From: Clostridia bacterium
GTDB taxonomy: Bacteria; Bacillota; Clostridia; Christensenellales; Borkfalkiaceae
Direction of reading: 5' to 3'
Length of the DNA: 51,121 nucleotides
Assembly (NCBI GenBank): GCA_017397305.1
Contig: JAFQJB010000019.1
Location: 1-51,121, forward strand
Shown here: positions 51,054 to 51,121 of the stretch, piece by piece
Position numbering within the stretch: position 1 is the stretch's first letter
Layout of the letters: each line of letters starts with the position of its first letter
Notes under the pieces: generated by a model
What the model saw: the letters and a program-made list of their open reading frames with translations, nothing else
What the model was told of the DNA's origin: nothing
Databases searched by the model: none
Translations under genes and position numbers: made by a program

Positions 51054-51121
51054 CAGGTCGCAAGACCTGATGGAGCCGAGCGAAGCGAACGCCTTCGTGC
51101 ATCGCACGAAATTACGAATCA
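51054..51121. repeat. GC-rich palindromic element at the right edge, ending in a partial tRNA-Thr-like repeat
   Basis: CAGGTC-GCAA-GACCTG (51054-51069) is a perfect tetraloop hairpin and TTCGTGC-ATC-GCACGAA (51094-51110) a second. The window then ends with ATTACGAATCA (51111-51121), an exact copy of the tRNA-Thr anticodon arm at 50981-50991. The next bases are outside the window. Confidence 0.5.

Overview
The window reads as a piece of a Gram-positive, low-to-moderate GC chromosome of the Bacillota, most likely an uncultured clostridial lineage. Evidence: the gene orders ftsK/spoIIIE-rimO-pgsA-cinA-recA-rny and dgt-dnaG-rpoD-trmK-nif3-zinc ribbon, strong AGGAGG-type ribosome binding sites, TTGACW-17-TATAAT promoters, and a BclA-like collagen protein. 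I cannot name the species. Most genes lie on the minus strand.

Left part (1-21.7 kb), housekeeping: the 3' end of guaA converges on a creatininase-family gene. Then come rny, the ftsK-rimO-pgsA-cinA-recA operon, the dgt-dnaG-rpoD-trmK-nif3-DUF164 macromolecular-synthesis operon, and uvrB-uvrA. Each unit has a recognisable promoter and/or terminator, except that I found no clear promoter for dgt.

Middle part (21.7-39.7 kb): an AbrB-like regulator with an ABC exporter; a glycerophosphodiester phosphodiesterase with a hot-dog thioesterase; a collagen-like surface protein; a four-gene operon (PF06695 membrane protein, patatin phospholipase, metallo-beta-lactamase lipoprotein, glycerol-1-phosphate dehydrogenase); a TtcA-type tRNA thiolase; a small surface-polysaccharide region (HexNAc-kinase-like protein, two Wzz/CpsC-like chain-length proteins, ABC exporter, O-antigen-ligase/polymerase-like protein); dxs; and an M29 aminopeptidase.

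Right part (39.7-51.1 kb), accessory sugar metabolism: a DeoR-type regulator is divergent from an unusual 652-residue fusion of a complete AraD (L-ribulose-5-phosphate 4-epimerase) with a complete AraM (glycerol-1-phosphate dehydrogenase). This module is AT-richer by eye than its neighbours. It is followed by nagA with a NagB homologue whose catalytic Asp and Glu are changed, a histidine phosphatase, a 912-residue hexosaminidase-like hydrolase with a CxxC-x7-CxxC motif, an acetyltransferase, a GH1 beta-glucosidase and tRNA-Thr(CGU). These genes suggest uptake-independent processing of amino sugars, but no sugar transporter is visible here.

The most interesting points are the AraD-AraM fusion with its dyad-rich control region, two genes whose promoters imply leaderless mRNAs (GDPD at 23875 and the polymerase at 35056), the altered NagB-like enzyme, the Cys-rich glycoside hydrolase, and structured intergenic DNA at 42.9 kb and at the right edge.
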